Positions 52,711 to 61,395 of a stretch of DNA of 64,000 nucleotides are shown piece after piece. How positions within the stretch are numbered: position 1 is the stretch's first letter; each line of letters opens with the position of its first letter. The DNA is from Sulfurovum sp. (GTDB lineage: Bacteria; Campylobacterota; Campylobacteria; Campylobacterales; Sulfurovaceae): positions 1 through 64,000 of the forward strand of contig JAMOSB010000035.1 in NCBI GenBank assembly GCA_027068485.1. The letters run 5' to 3'. The notes under the pieces were generated by a model, which did not search any database, was not told the DNA's origin, and was given only the letters and a program-made list of their open reading frames with translations. The translations under genes and the position numbers were made by a program.

Positions 52711-55620
52711 ATGAAAAGTGTCAACACCTACTATAGTGATGCGATAAATCTCCAGCTCTTTTTGGAAAAGCATCAGCTTAAAGATAGCCCCATGTTGCTC
52801 ATACAAGTCTTTACAGGGGTCACCAATAGAGACTATATCGAGAGTATGCTCCAAGAGATTGATACCCTACTTCCAGAGGCTAAGCTTATTGGCTGTACCA
52901 CCGATGGGGAGATTATGGATGGGGCAGTCTCGACAAAGATGACAGTACTGAGCTTCACACAGTTTGAAGAGACAACACTCCAGACCCAACTCCTCCCACA
53001 TACAACCAATGGCTACTATAGTGGCAAAGGTATCGCCAAAGCACTGATTCATACAGATACCAAACTCATCATCGCATTTAGTGATGGGCTAAACAGTAAT
53101 GGAGAAGCATTTTTAGAGGGAGTTAGTACCATTGACTCCTCAATCATCGTCGCAGGAGGGCTAGCAGGGGATAATGCGATGTTTAAACAGACCTATGTTT
53201 TTGATAAAACAACTATCATCTCCAAAGGTGCTGTAGCTGTCTCCTTCAGCAACCCCTCACTCCAGATCAGAAATCGCCAAAACTTCAACTGGCACGCAAT
53301 TGGCAATGAGCTACTCATCACCAAAGCAGAGGGGAACAGACTCTACACCATCAACCACCAAACCGCCTACGATACCTATGCCCACTATCTCGGTCAAGAT
53401 GTCGCCAAACTCCTCCCCAAAATCGGGATAGAGTTCCCACTTATCACCCGACGCAATGGGATCGAGGTCGCACGCGCGGTGATCGCCAAACATGACGATG
53501 GTTCACTCAGCTTTGCAGGGAACCTTCATAAGGGGGAGTATGTTAGATTTGGACATGGGGATGCGGAGGGTATCTTACGGGACTCTACTCTGTTAAGTAT
53601 GCGAATGAAAGAGAACCCCTCCGAGGTCAACTTCGTCTACTCCTGTATGGCACGCCGACACTTCTTGGGTCAGTCTGTAGAGCAAGAGACCCTCTCCCTA
53701 CAAGATATCGCTCCTACGGCTGGGTTTTTTACCTATGGGGAGTTTTTTAGTTCAGGCAGTAGAGAGCTACTTAACCAAACCATGACCATCCTCTCACTGA
53801 GTGAAACCCCTAGAGACTACTGTCTACTCCCTCAGAGTAAAGCGTTTCAAGACCTCAAAAACAACACCTCTCGCAGAGCTCTTTTTAATCTCATTGAGGT
53901 GACACACTATGAGAGTAAGCTTCAAGAGAAGATTGCCAAAGAGCGTGAAGCCTTTGAGCTGATGTTTGAAAAATCAGCAGATGGGATACTGATCATCAAA
54001 GAGGATCACTTTATCCAGTGTAACCAAAAGATGGTCAAGATGCTCGACTACCCAGACAAATCCTCCATACTCAAACTCCGCCCAGGAGCATTCTCTCCAG
54101 AGTTTCAACCCGATGGACGACGCTCTATCACGATTATCCAAGAGAAGATAGCACGCTGTCTGAGTGATGGAGAGCAGAGCTATGAGCTAAGCTATCTGCG
54201 TGCCAACGGAAGCCTCTTTTGGGCAGAGGTGATCCTCATCCCTATCAACCTTGAGGAGGGGCGTGTCATTAAAGCAGTCTACCGTGACATCACCCAGAGA
54301 AAAGAGATCGAGTACCAACTCTCCCACCAAAAAGAGATACTCTACTACCAAGCACGACACGATGCACTCACAGGACTCCCCAATCGTACCCTCTTCCAAG
54401 AGAAGTTTCAACACAAAATTGACTCAATGGCTCAACTCACCTTGATGTTTATCGATTTGGATGGGTTTAAGTCTATCAATGACTCACTGGGACATGATGT
54501 GGGAGATAAGATACTCCAGCTCATCACCAAACGACTCCAATCTCTCATGACACATGGGCATACACTCTTCCGCTTGGGGGGTGATGAGTTTACCATTATT
54601 ATCGATAATATCAACCAAAAATCACAGATTGACACCTTTGGTCAGCAGATACTCACCCTGCTCAAAGAGCCTGTGATATTTGATGATCATCGACTCGATA
54701 TCTCAGGGAGTATTGGGGTAAGCTTCTACCCCCAAAATGGGCAGAAGAGTAAAGATCTTCTTAAAAATGCAGATGTGGCGATGTATAAATCCAAAGAGCA
54801 AGGGGGCAATACCCTTGTCTACTACAAAGAGGAGATGAGCCTCGCTGCCTATGCCTTTATCAAGATGAAGACCTATCTACACGATGCGATTAAGAACAGT
54901 GAGTTTGAGGTCTACTACCAGCCCCAAATTGATATCAAAACTGAGCAACTCATCGGCGTCGAAGCACTCATCCGATGGAACCACCCTATCGATGGTACTA
55001 TCGCCCCAGGAAACTTCCTCTCTGTTGCCCGCGAAACAGGACTTATGGTCGAGATAGACTGGTGGGTAATGAAAACCGCCATGCAACAGATGACAGAGTG
55101 GAAAGCACAAGGCTTCAACCCAGGCTCACTGGCACTCAATCTCACTATCAAACAATTGGAAGAGAAAAACTTCTTCTCCCAACTCAATGAGGCGATCACC
55201 CAAACGGGCTTTGATATCCAAACCTTAGATCTGGAGCTTGAGGAGGGGGAGGTGATGAAAAATCCTAGTGAGATCATCACCATCTTTGAGAAGCTCCACG
55301 CTATGGGTATCAAGATCTCCATTGATGATTTTGGGACGGGATACTCCTCTCTTGCCTACCTCAAGCGTCTCCCTATCGATAAACTCAAGATCGATCGATC
55401 CTTTATCATCGATATCCCCCATAACCACGACTCTACCTCTATTATCAATGCCATTATCTCTATGGCAAAGAGTCTCAAGCTCAATACCGTCGCAGAGGGG
55501 GTAGAGTATGCCAACCAACGCGACTACCTCTTGGCACAGGGGTGTGATGTGATACAGGGCTACTTCTATAGCAAACCACTCTCCGCTCAAGCAATATTTG
55601 AGAAATACACGACAACATAA
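52711..55620 (+). CDS. FIST-PAS-GGDEF-EAL c-di-GMP enzyme
   Basis: About 969 residues. The first 365 residues form FIST N and C domains (ligand-sensing family, predicted to bind small molecules such as amino acids): LLIQVFTGVTNRDYIESMLQ, KLIGCTTDGEIMDGAVSTKM, AGGLAGDNAMFKQT, FVYSCMARRHFLG. A PAS domain follows (about 415-530). GGDEF (about 545-700) has RLGGDEF but lacks the RxxD inhibitory site. EAL (about 715-960) is intact: GVEALIRW, LELEEGEV, SIDDFGTGYSS, LKIDRSF and VAEGVEY. The EAL ExT motif reads LEEGEV, a deviation. ATG at 52711 is favoured by AAGGAA six bases upstream. It probably converts a metabolite signal into a c-di-GMP change. Confidence 0.92.
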   Translation: MKSVNTYYSDAINLQLFLEKHQLKDSPMLLIQVFTGVTNRDYIESMLQEIDTLLPEAKLIGCTTDGEIMDGAVSTKMTVLSFTQFEETTLQTQLLPHTTNGYYSGKGIAKALIHTDTKLIIAFSDGLNSNGEAFLEGVSTIDSSIIVAGGLAGDNAMFKQTYVFDKTTIISKGAVAVSFSNPSLQIRNRQNFNWHAIGNELLITKAEGNRLYTINHQTAYDTYAHYLGQDVAKLLPKIGIEFPLITRRNGIEVARAVIAKHDDGSLSFAGNLHKGEYVRFGHGDAEGILRDSTLLSMRMKENPSEVNFVYSCMARRHFLGQSVEQETLSLQDIAPTAGFFTYGEFFSSGSRELLNQTMTILSLSETPRDYCLLPQSKAFQDLKNNTSRRALFNLIEVTHYESKLQEKIAKEREAFELMFEKSADGILIIKEDHFIQCNQKMVKMLDYPDKSSILKLRPGAFSPEFQPDGRRSITIIQEKIARCLSDGEQSYELSYLRANGSLFWAEVILIPINLEEGRVIKAVYRDITQRKEIEYQLSHQKEILYYQARHDALTGLPNRTLFQEKFQHKIDSMAQLTLMFIDLDGFKSINDSLGHDVGDKILQLITKRLQSLMTHGHTLFRLGGDEFTIIIDNINQKSQIDTFGQQILTLLKEPVIFDDHRLDISGSIGVSFYPQNGQKSKDLLKNADVAMYKSKEQGGNTLVYYKEEMSLAAYAFIKMKTYLHDAIKNSEFEVYYQPQIDIKTEQLIGVEALIRWNHPIDGTIAPGNFLSVARETGLMVEIDWWVMKTAMQQMTEWKAQGFNPGSLALNLTIKQLEEKNFFSQLNEAITQTGFDIQTLDLELEEGEVMKNPSEIITIFEKLHAMGIKISIDDFGTGYSSLAYLKRLPIDKLKIDRSFIIDIPHNHDSTSIINAIISMAKSLKLNTVAEGVEYANQRDYLLAQGCDVIQGYFYSKPLSAQAIFEKYTTT

Positions 55621-55678
55621 GAAAAAAAAAGAGAAGTTTTAGGGTTGAGGCCTCTTGCCCCAACGCCTTAGGTTATGA

Positions 55679-57406
55679 CTATTTGGTAATAGCAATATTT
55701 TTGTGATCTGTTTCGGACGATTTTTTCTTAAAATCCATCGCTTTGCTATTGTCCATCAAGACAGGAACAAAGAGCAAAGAGACAAACACCGCAGCAACCG
55801 TACCAGAGATGAGTGCGACACCCAACCCTCCAAAGACAGGATCACTCGCAAGGAGTGATGACCCCAAGATAATCGCAACCGCTGTCAATGCAATCGGCTT
55901 GGCTCGTGTCGCTGTCGCAACGGCAATGGCGCGTCGCTTCGGTAAGCCTTCACACTCCATCAAGGACTTCGCAAAGTCAATCAATAGTAGTGAGTTTCGT
56001 GAGCTAATCCCCATCAAGGCGATAAACCCAATGAGTGAAGTCGCCGTCAAAAAGAAGGTCTCAGAGGTGAAGAGATTGGCTACCCAGTGTCCAACAATCA
56101 CCCCAATCAGTGAGAGGAATGACCCCAAGAGGATAATCCCACTAAGAGCAAAACTCTTATAGTAGACAACCAAGAGCAAGAAGATTAAGACAAGAGCAGA
56201 GATAAAGGCTCCCCCCAAATCTCTAAAGGTATCAAGTGTCACTTTCATCTCCCCATCCCAACGCAAGAGGAACTTCTCCCCTGTCTTCTTATGCGTTAGG
56301 TGTAGGTCAAACATATAGGTGGTGATCCATGCTTCCTTCTCTACGATAAACTCCTTAGAGAAGTATTCGATCATCTCATCTCTCGCTTCGAGTAGTGGAT
56401 AGACCTGAGAGACCATATCCGTCTCCGCGATGACATTGATCATACGAGAGAGATCTTTGTGCATAATCATCGGATTAGACTTGGCCTTTCGAATGGTTAC
56501 GACCTCAGAGAGTGGGACAAGCATACCCATTTTATTCATAAGGTTAAGCGAAGAGAGTTTACTCTCTAGGGATTCTCTACTCTTATCTCCAAGGGTCTTA
56601 CTCGTCTTCTCTAGCACCAAAAAGATCGGTAGCTGATCGGGTACATTTTGAGAGTTCTTATGGGCGATGACCATCCCCTCAAATGCAAGATAGAGGATAT
56701 TATTGATCTGAGAGATACTAAGCCCACTGCGTGCTACTTTCTCTTTGTCAGGAACCAACTCATACTTATCAAAGATATCATCCGCCATCACATCGACATC
56801 GACAAGCCCCTCAGTATGAGAGAGTATCTTTGCAGTATCCATAGCCAATTTACGATTGGTCTCTAGGTTATCCCCATGAACCTCTAGTACGATAGAAGCG
56901 AGGGTAGGAGGTCCTGCGGGTTGTTCGATAAACTTAATCGTCGTCCCCTTCACCAGTGGTTCACACTTCTGCTTAACCCGTGGTCTAAGACGCTGTACCA
57001 TCAAAAATGAAGGCTCTGAGCGTGTATGCTTATCGGTTAAGTTGACAGAGATCTCAGAGACATTCTCTGTTCGCTTCATACTCGCACCCTTGACAAGCCC
57101 TGCGTAGTCGAGTGGTATCCCCTGCCCCAAAAAGAGCTCAAGGTGCATCACCTCCTCCTCTTTTTGGAGGAGATCAACCACACAACTATTGACCTGCTGT
57201 GTCTGCTCTATGGAACTACCTGTAGGTGTATCGACATAGATAGAGAAGGTGTTATCACTCTTCCCTGGCAACATCTTCGCAAGAACAAGCTTACTAGGAA
57301 ACATCAACAACGAAGCAAAAAATGCTACCGCGGTTAAGAGTAGTACCAAACTCTTTTTGGCTTTATGATCAAGAATACCATAGACTAACTGCTCTAAATT
57401 TCTCAT
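55679..57406 (-). CDS. RND efflux pump, C-terminal half
   Basis: 575 residues matching the second half of an RND permease: one membrane segment near residue 25, a large periplasmic domain, then a block of membrane segments (ALVLIFLLLVVYYKSFALSG, TATSLIGFIALMGISSRNSL containing the Asn/Asp/Lys relay region LLLIDFAK, ALTAVAIILGSSLLASDPVF). RND pumps are normally about 1050 residues; this half starts with ATG overlapping the stop of the first half by four bases (ATGA). It should assemble with the N-half as one pump protomer. The split could be natural or a frameshift; see findings. Confidence 0.88.
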   Translation of the reverse strand: MRNLEQLVYGILDHKAKKSLVLLLTAVAFFASLLMFPSKLVLAKMLPGKSDNTFSIYVDTPTGSSIEQTQQVNSCVVDLLQKEEEVMHLELFLGQGIPLDYAGLVKGASMKRTENVSEISVNLTDKHTRSEPSFLMVQRLRPRVKQKCEPLVKGTTIKFIEQPAGPPTLASIVLEVHGDNLETNRKLAMDTAKILSHTEGLVDVDVMADDIFDKYELVPDKEKVARSGLSISQINNILYLAFEGMVIAHKNSQNVPDQLPIFLVLEKTSKTLGDKSRESLESKLSSLNLMNKMGMLVPLSEVVTIRKAKSNPMIMHKDLSRMINVIAETDMVSQVYPLLEARDEMIEYFSKEFIVEKEAWITTYMFDLHLTHKKTGEKFLLRWDGEMKVTLDTFRDLGGAFISALVLIFLLLVVYYKSFALSGIILLGSFLSLIGVIVGHWVANLFTSETFFLTATSLIGFIALMGISSRNSLLLIDFAKSLMECEGLPKRRAIAVATATRAKPIALTAVAIILGSSLLASDPVFGGLGVALISGTVAAVFVSLLFVPVLMDNSKAMDFKKKSSETDHKNIAITK

Positions 57407-59016
57407 AATTTAGCCCCTTTATGGTGGTGATGGTGCTTGTGTGTTGGCTTCTTTAGAAGCTTTAGACTCAAGTAGGGTGTAAAGATATACGCCACAAAGA
57501 GTGACGCGACTAGTGCAACGGGGACATTGTAAGGGATAGGCTTCATAAATGACCCCATCATCCCTCCAACAAATGCCATAGGTACCATTGTCAAGATAAT
57601 CGCTAGTGTTGCCACATTGGTCGGTGCGCCAATCTCATCGGTCGCCTCTATCAAGAGTTCATCCATCTCTTTGCTATCGACATCATGGGCATGGAGGTGT
57701 CGGTGGATATTTTCAATCACAATAATCGCCGCATCAACCAATAGCCCCAAAGAGAGCAAGAAGGCAAAGAGGGTAATCCTATTGATCGTCTGTCCCGAGA
57801 GATAGGCAATAAAGAGTGTAATCGCCAAAATAGCAGGAACCGTAAAGGTAACAATCAAGGACTCTTTCCAACCCAAAGCAAAGACCAACATCAATGCAAT
57901 AATCACAATCGTAATCAGAAGGTGGTGCATCAGCTCATTGACCGCTTCATTGGCACGCGTACCGTAGTTTCGTGTCACAAGATAGCCGATCCCCTCTTTT
58001 GCCAATATCGCTTCACTCTCTTGGATAACACGCATCACATCCTCTGCCACAAAGACCGCATTGGTTCCAGCAAGCTTTGCAACCGTAAGTGTCACCTGTC
58101 GCTTCTCTTTACTGAGTGGTTCACCCTTTTGGCTCTTCATATAGAGCTTCGCCTCTTGGAAGTTTTGCAAATCAATTCCATTGGTCACTTTGGCAACATC
58201 CCGCAAGTAGATGGGGGAGTTCATATACTGTGCCACAATGACCGAGCCTACATCCTCGATACTCTCAATCGCATTTTTGACACCAAAAATCACAAGTTGA
58301 TTACTCGCAGTACGCCCCTTCACATCAGGGACATCCACTGCTACAGACTGTACTGCCTGCATAATCTGCCCCAATGAGAGGTGATAGGCGGAGAGCTTCT
58401 CCATATCCACTTCAACATTGTATTGTGCTTTGTGCGCCCCTTTGAGGGTCGTCTTGGCAACATTATCAATGGCATTAAGTTTTTGCTGTAGACGGCGTAC
58501 CATCTCAAATAGCTTTACATCATCGACTTTAGAACCCTCTTTGGGATAGAATGCTACAGAGACGATAGGGATATCGATATCGATATCAAAGGGTTTAATC
58601 AAGGGTTGCATCACCCCTTTAGGCATAGAGTCCATATTTTGAAGTATCTTATCGTAGAGTTTGAGGTTTGAATCCTCTCGATTCTCTCCGATATAGTACA
58701 TCACATTCAAAATCCCTACATTATCCATCGCCATACCGTAGATATGCTCAATACCATGCACCTCTCTAAGCTTTCGCTCTAGGGGATTGACGATGATATT
58801 TTCGATCTCCTGAGGTGATGCACCAGGCATCGCCACAATCACCGCACCCCCCGAGATAGCAATCTGTGGATCCTCTTCACGAGGCATTACATTGAGGGCG
58901 AGATAGCCCATAATAAGCAAAAATGCTCCGAGTACTGCCGTCAAGGGGTTACGAAGAAACCCTTTGGCAAGCTTACCTGCCACATCAACAATCTGATACG
59001 CTTCTTTTGTTGCCAT
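57403..59016 (-). CDS. RND efflux pump, N-terminal half
   Basis: 537 residues: first membrane segment FLRNPLTAVLGAFLLIMGYL, periplasmic porter domain, then membrane segments with the proton-relay stretch SLGLLVDAAIIVIENIHRH. A single Asp (VDAA) replaces the VDD seen in AcrB, as in heavy-metal (CusA-like) and some other RND families. The C-terminus ends KKPTHKHHHHHKGAKL, a run of five His, which might bind metal. It starts two bases after the adaptor stop. Substrate is unknown. Confidence 0.88.
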   Translation of the reverse strand: MATKEAYQIVDVAGKLAKGFLRNPLTAVLGAFLLIMGYLALNVMPREEDPQIAISGGAVIVAMPGASPQEIENIIVNPLERKLREVHGIEHIYGMAMDNVGILNVMYYIGENREDSNLKLYDKILQNMDSMPKGVMQPLIKPFDIDIDIPIVSVAFYPKEGSKVDDVKLFEMVRRLQQKLNAIDNVAKTTLKGAHKAQYNVEVDMEKLSAYHLSLGQIMQAVQSVAVDVPDVKGRTASNQLVIFGVKNAIESIEDVGSVIVAQYMNSPIYLRDVAKVTNGIDLQNFQEAKLYMKSQKGEPLSKEKRQVTLTVAKLAGTNAVFVAEDVMRVIQESEAILAKEGIGYLVTRNYGTRANEAVNELMHHLLITIVIIALMLVFALGWKESLIVTFTVPAILAITLFIAYLSGQTINRITLFAFLLSLGLLVDAAIIVIENIHRHLHAHDVDSKEMDELLIEATDEIGAPTNVATLAIILTMVPMAFVGGMMGSFMKPIPYNVPVALVASLFVAYIFTPYLSLKLLKKPTHKHHHHHKGAKL

Positions 59017-59018
59017 GA

Positions 59019-59819
59019 CTAGTACTCAAAAGTGATTTTGGTATACATACCAGGATAGACTGAGCGTCCTTGAATATCAAACGCTATTCTAATCTTAAAC
59101 TTATGGGTCATAGGGTTGGAACTAGGGATAATCGAGGTGATTTTTCCTGTGGTCTTAAAGCCCATAGAGGGGATCTCAATCACACTCTCTTTGCCTAAGT
59201 GGATATACTTCAGTTGTGTCTCTGAGACCTCTGCCACAATCTTCAAGTCACTTAAATCGGTCAAAATAACCGCAGGCATACCAGGGATTGCCATCTCTCC
59301 TTCATTAAGGCGTTTTGCCACGATAACCCCATCATTGGGTGCTTGAATCTTAAGGTAGTTGTACTGGTTGAGTACCTCCTCTTTCTTCGCCTCCGCTTGC
59401 TTCACCTGCTCTTTAGATATCTGTACCATATCTTTGAGGTTTTTAGCTGCGAGTTGGAGGGTTTCAAGTTCATACTTAGAGACCATCTTCTTCTGGTAGA
59501 GTCGCTCATGGCGAGCGAGGTTGATGAGTACATTATTGTACTGGTTGCTGTTCATCTGATGTGCCAGACGCGCCTGAGAGATCCCAAGCTCTACCTGTCG
59601 TTGTGCCGACTCAATCTCTTTGGAGTCAATCTCATAGAGCAACTGCCCCTTCTTGACGATATCTCCCTCAGAGACTGCCATATGTTTGACATACCCCATA
59701 TAGCGACTTGTCATCATCTTTTGGTTGTCTGAGACAACAGACCCCGCTAGGTTGATCTCTACCGCACTCAGCGTGGTTGTGAGTGCGAATACAGTTAGTG
59801 TGATTAGACTTTTTATCAT
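59019..59819 (-). CDS. RND periplasmic adaptor (membrane fusion) protein
   Basis: 266 residues. Signal MIKSLITLTVFALTTTLSA; lipoyl-like half-motifs YMGYVKHMAVSEGDIVKKGQ and LKIQAPNDGVIVAKRLNEGE; a coiled-coil hairpin between them (about residues 70-150); beta-barrel LKIVAEVSETQLKYIHLG and a short membrane-proximal end. It is short (typical 350-400), lacking much of the membrane-proximal domain. It links the pump halves to the TolC-like channel. It overlaps the channel gene by four bases. Confidence 0.92.
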   Translation of the reverse strand: MIKSLITLTVFALTTTLSAVEINLAGSVVSDNQKMMTSRYMGYVKHMAVSEGDIVKKGQLLYEIDSKEIESAQRQVELGISQARLAHQMNSNQYNNVLINLARHERLYQKKMVSKYELETLQLAAKNLKDMVQISKEQVKQAEAKKEEVLNQYNYLKIQAPNDGVIVAKRLNEGEMAIPGMPAVILTDLSDLKIVAEVSETQLKYIHLGKESVIEIPSMGFKTTGKITSIIPSSNPMTHKFKIRIAFDIQGRSVYPGMYTKITFEY

Positions 59820-61243
59820 GCTCTTCCTCCTCTATTTAGTAGACTATTTAGCTCAAATATCTTCGTGTTGCGTGTATTTTTGACGGTTAAGAGTTTGAGT
59901 AGTATCTCTAGCTCTTTGGACTGTTTGATGAGTACATCAGAGATAGAGACCATCCCCTCTTTGTAGCGAGCACTGTAGTTTTTGTAGACCTCTCGTGCAA
60001 ACTTCAACTGCTTACGATAACTTCGTACATCTCCACTCTCACTCAATATCTCTGTCTGAAGCTTCTTAACCTGTAGGGCGATGCCTCGTTTTGCCAAGGC
60101 GACTTGATCGCGTACCATCAGACGATTGAGCTTAGCTTTTTCAAGATTGGCTCTATCTATCCCCCCATTGAAGAGGTTCCACTTCAACTGAAACCCTACG
60201 GTATAGGAGTCTTTCTTCTCAAAATCATTCCAGAGTCTATTGTCGGCACTGCCATACTCCGCAAATGCTCCAACCATTGGTAAGAAGTTGGCTTCTTCTA
60301 CGCCAACTGCCATCTTGGTAATCTTCAACCCCAGCTCCGCCTTTTGGATATCGAGGTTATTGGCCTCTAGTGACGCTTTGGTCACCTTAGGCATAGGTGC
60401 CATATCGCGTACTTTTTTGATCTTTGTCACCTCCCTATTGAGCAGAAAGGAGAGAAATTGATAGGCTAGATCACGATTGAGTTTGGCTTGATTATACATA
60501 CTCTGTGCCTCTGCCTTGCGTGCTTGTACCTCTAGCATATCAATCGTCTTTGCGTACCCCTCTTTTTTCATCGACTTGACAATCGCCTCTAGTTTATTGA
60601 TATTGCGGATAATCTTGGAGAGATTGTAGATATAGTTCTCCACCAAAGAGATATCATAAAAGGCTTTTTTCGTCTGAAAAATCTTCGCATTAAGAAGCTT
60701 GTGTGTATCGAGTTGACTCAAGTGATGGAGGGCGTGCGTGATGCGTCCATACTCTGTAAGTTTTCCTCCTGTATAGAGAGGAAGCATATAGGAGAACTTC
60801 GTCTGATAGTGTGTGCGTGCTTCAGGGAAGTTGAGATCATCAGGTGCTATCCCCAAAATCGCATCACCATTTTGTGCCAACCCTTGCGTGAAGAGTCCAA
60901 AGTTCCCTCCAGACTGCTGAGCCCCTTGCCCAATCGCTCCCATAAAGTCAGAGAATCCAAAGTCTGCAAAGGTCGCCTCACGACTCTGAAGCTTAAACCC
61001 AAAGACATTACCTGCATCATTGGAACGCATCCCCATCACTGTCACATCGAGACTACCAAAGTTATGTCCCTCTGCTGCTTTGGCTTCATAGCGTTTCATC
61101 TGCTCATTAAAACGAGCAATCTTCAACTCTAAATTCTCTTTTTTGAGTAGCCCAATCGCCTCTTGTAGACTCAAGGCTTTCGCCTGTGCCAAAAGCGGTA
61201 GTGTAATCGCCAATAAAAGCAGATACCGTTTGATAAAAAACAT
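59816..61243 (-). CDS. TolC-like outer membrane efflux channel
   Basis: 475 residues with a signal peptide (FFIKRYLLLLAITLPLLAQA) and two long helical repeats of the OEP family: LSLQEAIGLLKKENLELKIA and, in the second half, KAELGLKITKMAVGVEEANF followed by MVGAFAEYGSAD and FQLKWNLFNGG. First gene of the channel-adaptor-pump operon, with its promoter in the 61244-61343 gap. It forms the exit duct of the efflux system. Confidence 0.93.
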   Translation of the reverse strand: MFFIKRYLLLLAITLPLLAQAKALSLQEAIGLLKKENLELKIARFNEQMKRYEAKAAEGHNFGSLDVTVMGMRSNDAGNVFGFKLQSREATFADFGFSDFMGAIGQGAQQSGGNFGLFTQGLAQNGDAILGIAPDDLNFPEARTHYQTKFSYMLPLYTGGKLTEYGRITHALHHLSQLDTHKLLNAKIFQTKKAFYDISLVENYIYNLSKIIRNINKLEAIVKSMKKEGYAKTIDMLEVQARKAEAQSMYNQAKLNRDLAYQFLSFLLNREVTKIKKVRDMAPMPKVTKASLEANNLDIQKAELGLKITKMAVGVEEANFLPMVGAFAEYGSADNRLWNDFEKKDSYTVGFQLKWNLFNGGIDRANLEKAKLNRLMVRDQVALAKRGIALQVKKLQTEILSESGDVRSYRKQLKFAREVYKNYSARYKEGMVSISDVLIKQSKELEILLKLLTVKNTRNTKIFELNSLLNRGGRA

Positions 61244-61343
61244 ACATAAACTCCTTGATAATGTATCATAGATAGAACAATCTACGCGATTATACCTAAT
61301 TAAATTTTATGAATGATTAAAAGGGGAAAGGGTGATAAGTTAT

Positions 61344-61379
61344 TTTGAATAAAAAAGAAGTGCTACCCCAAAGGGGTAG
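61344..61379 (-). terminator. Intrinsic terminator after serA
   Basis: On the minus strand CTACCCC-TTT-GGGGTAG (61379-61363) is followed by CACTTCTTTTTTATT with a six-T run, 17 bases past the serA stop. Best intrinsic terminator in the window. Confidence 0.65.
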
Positions 61380-61395
61380 TCTGGTAGTTTAGCGA

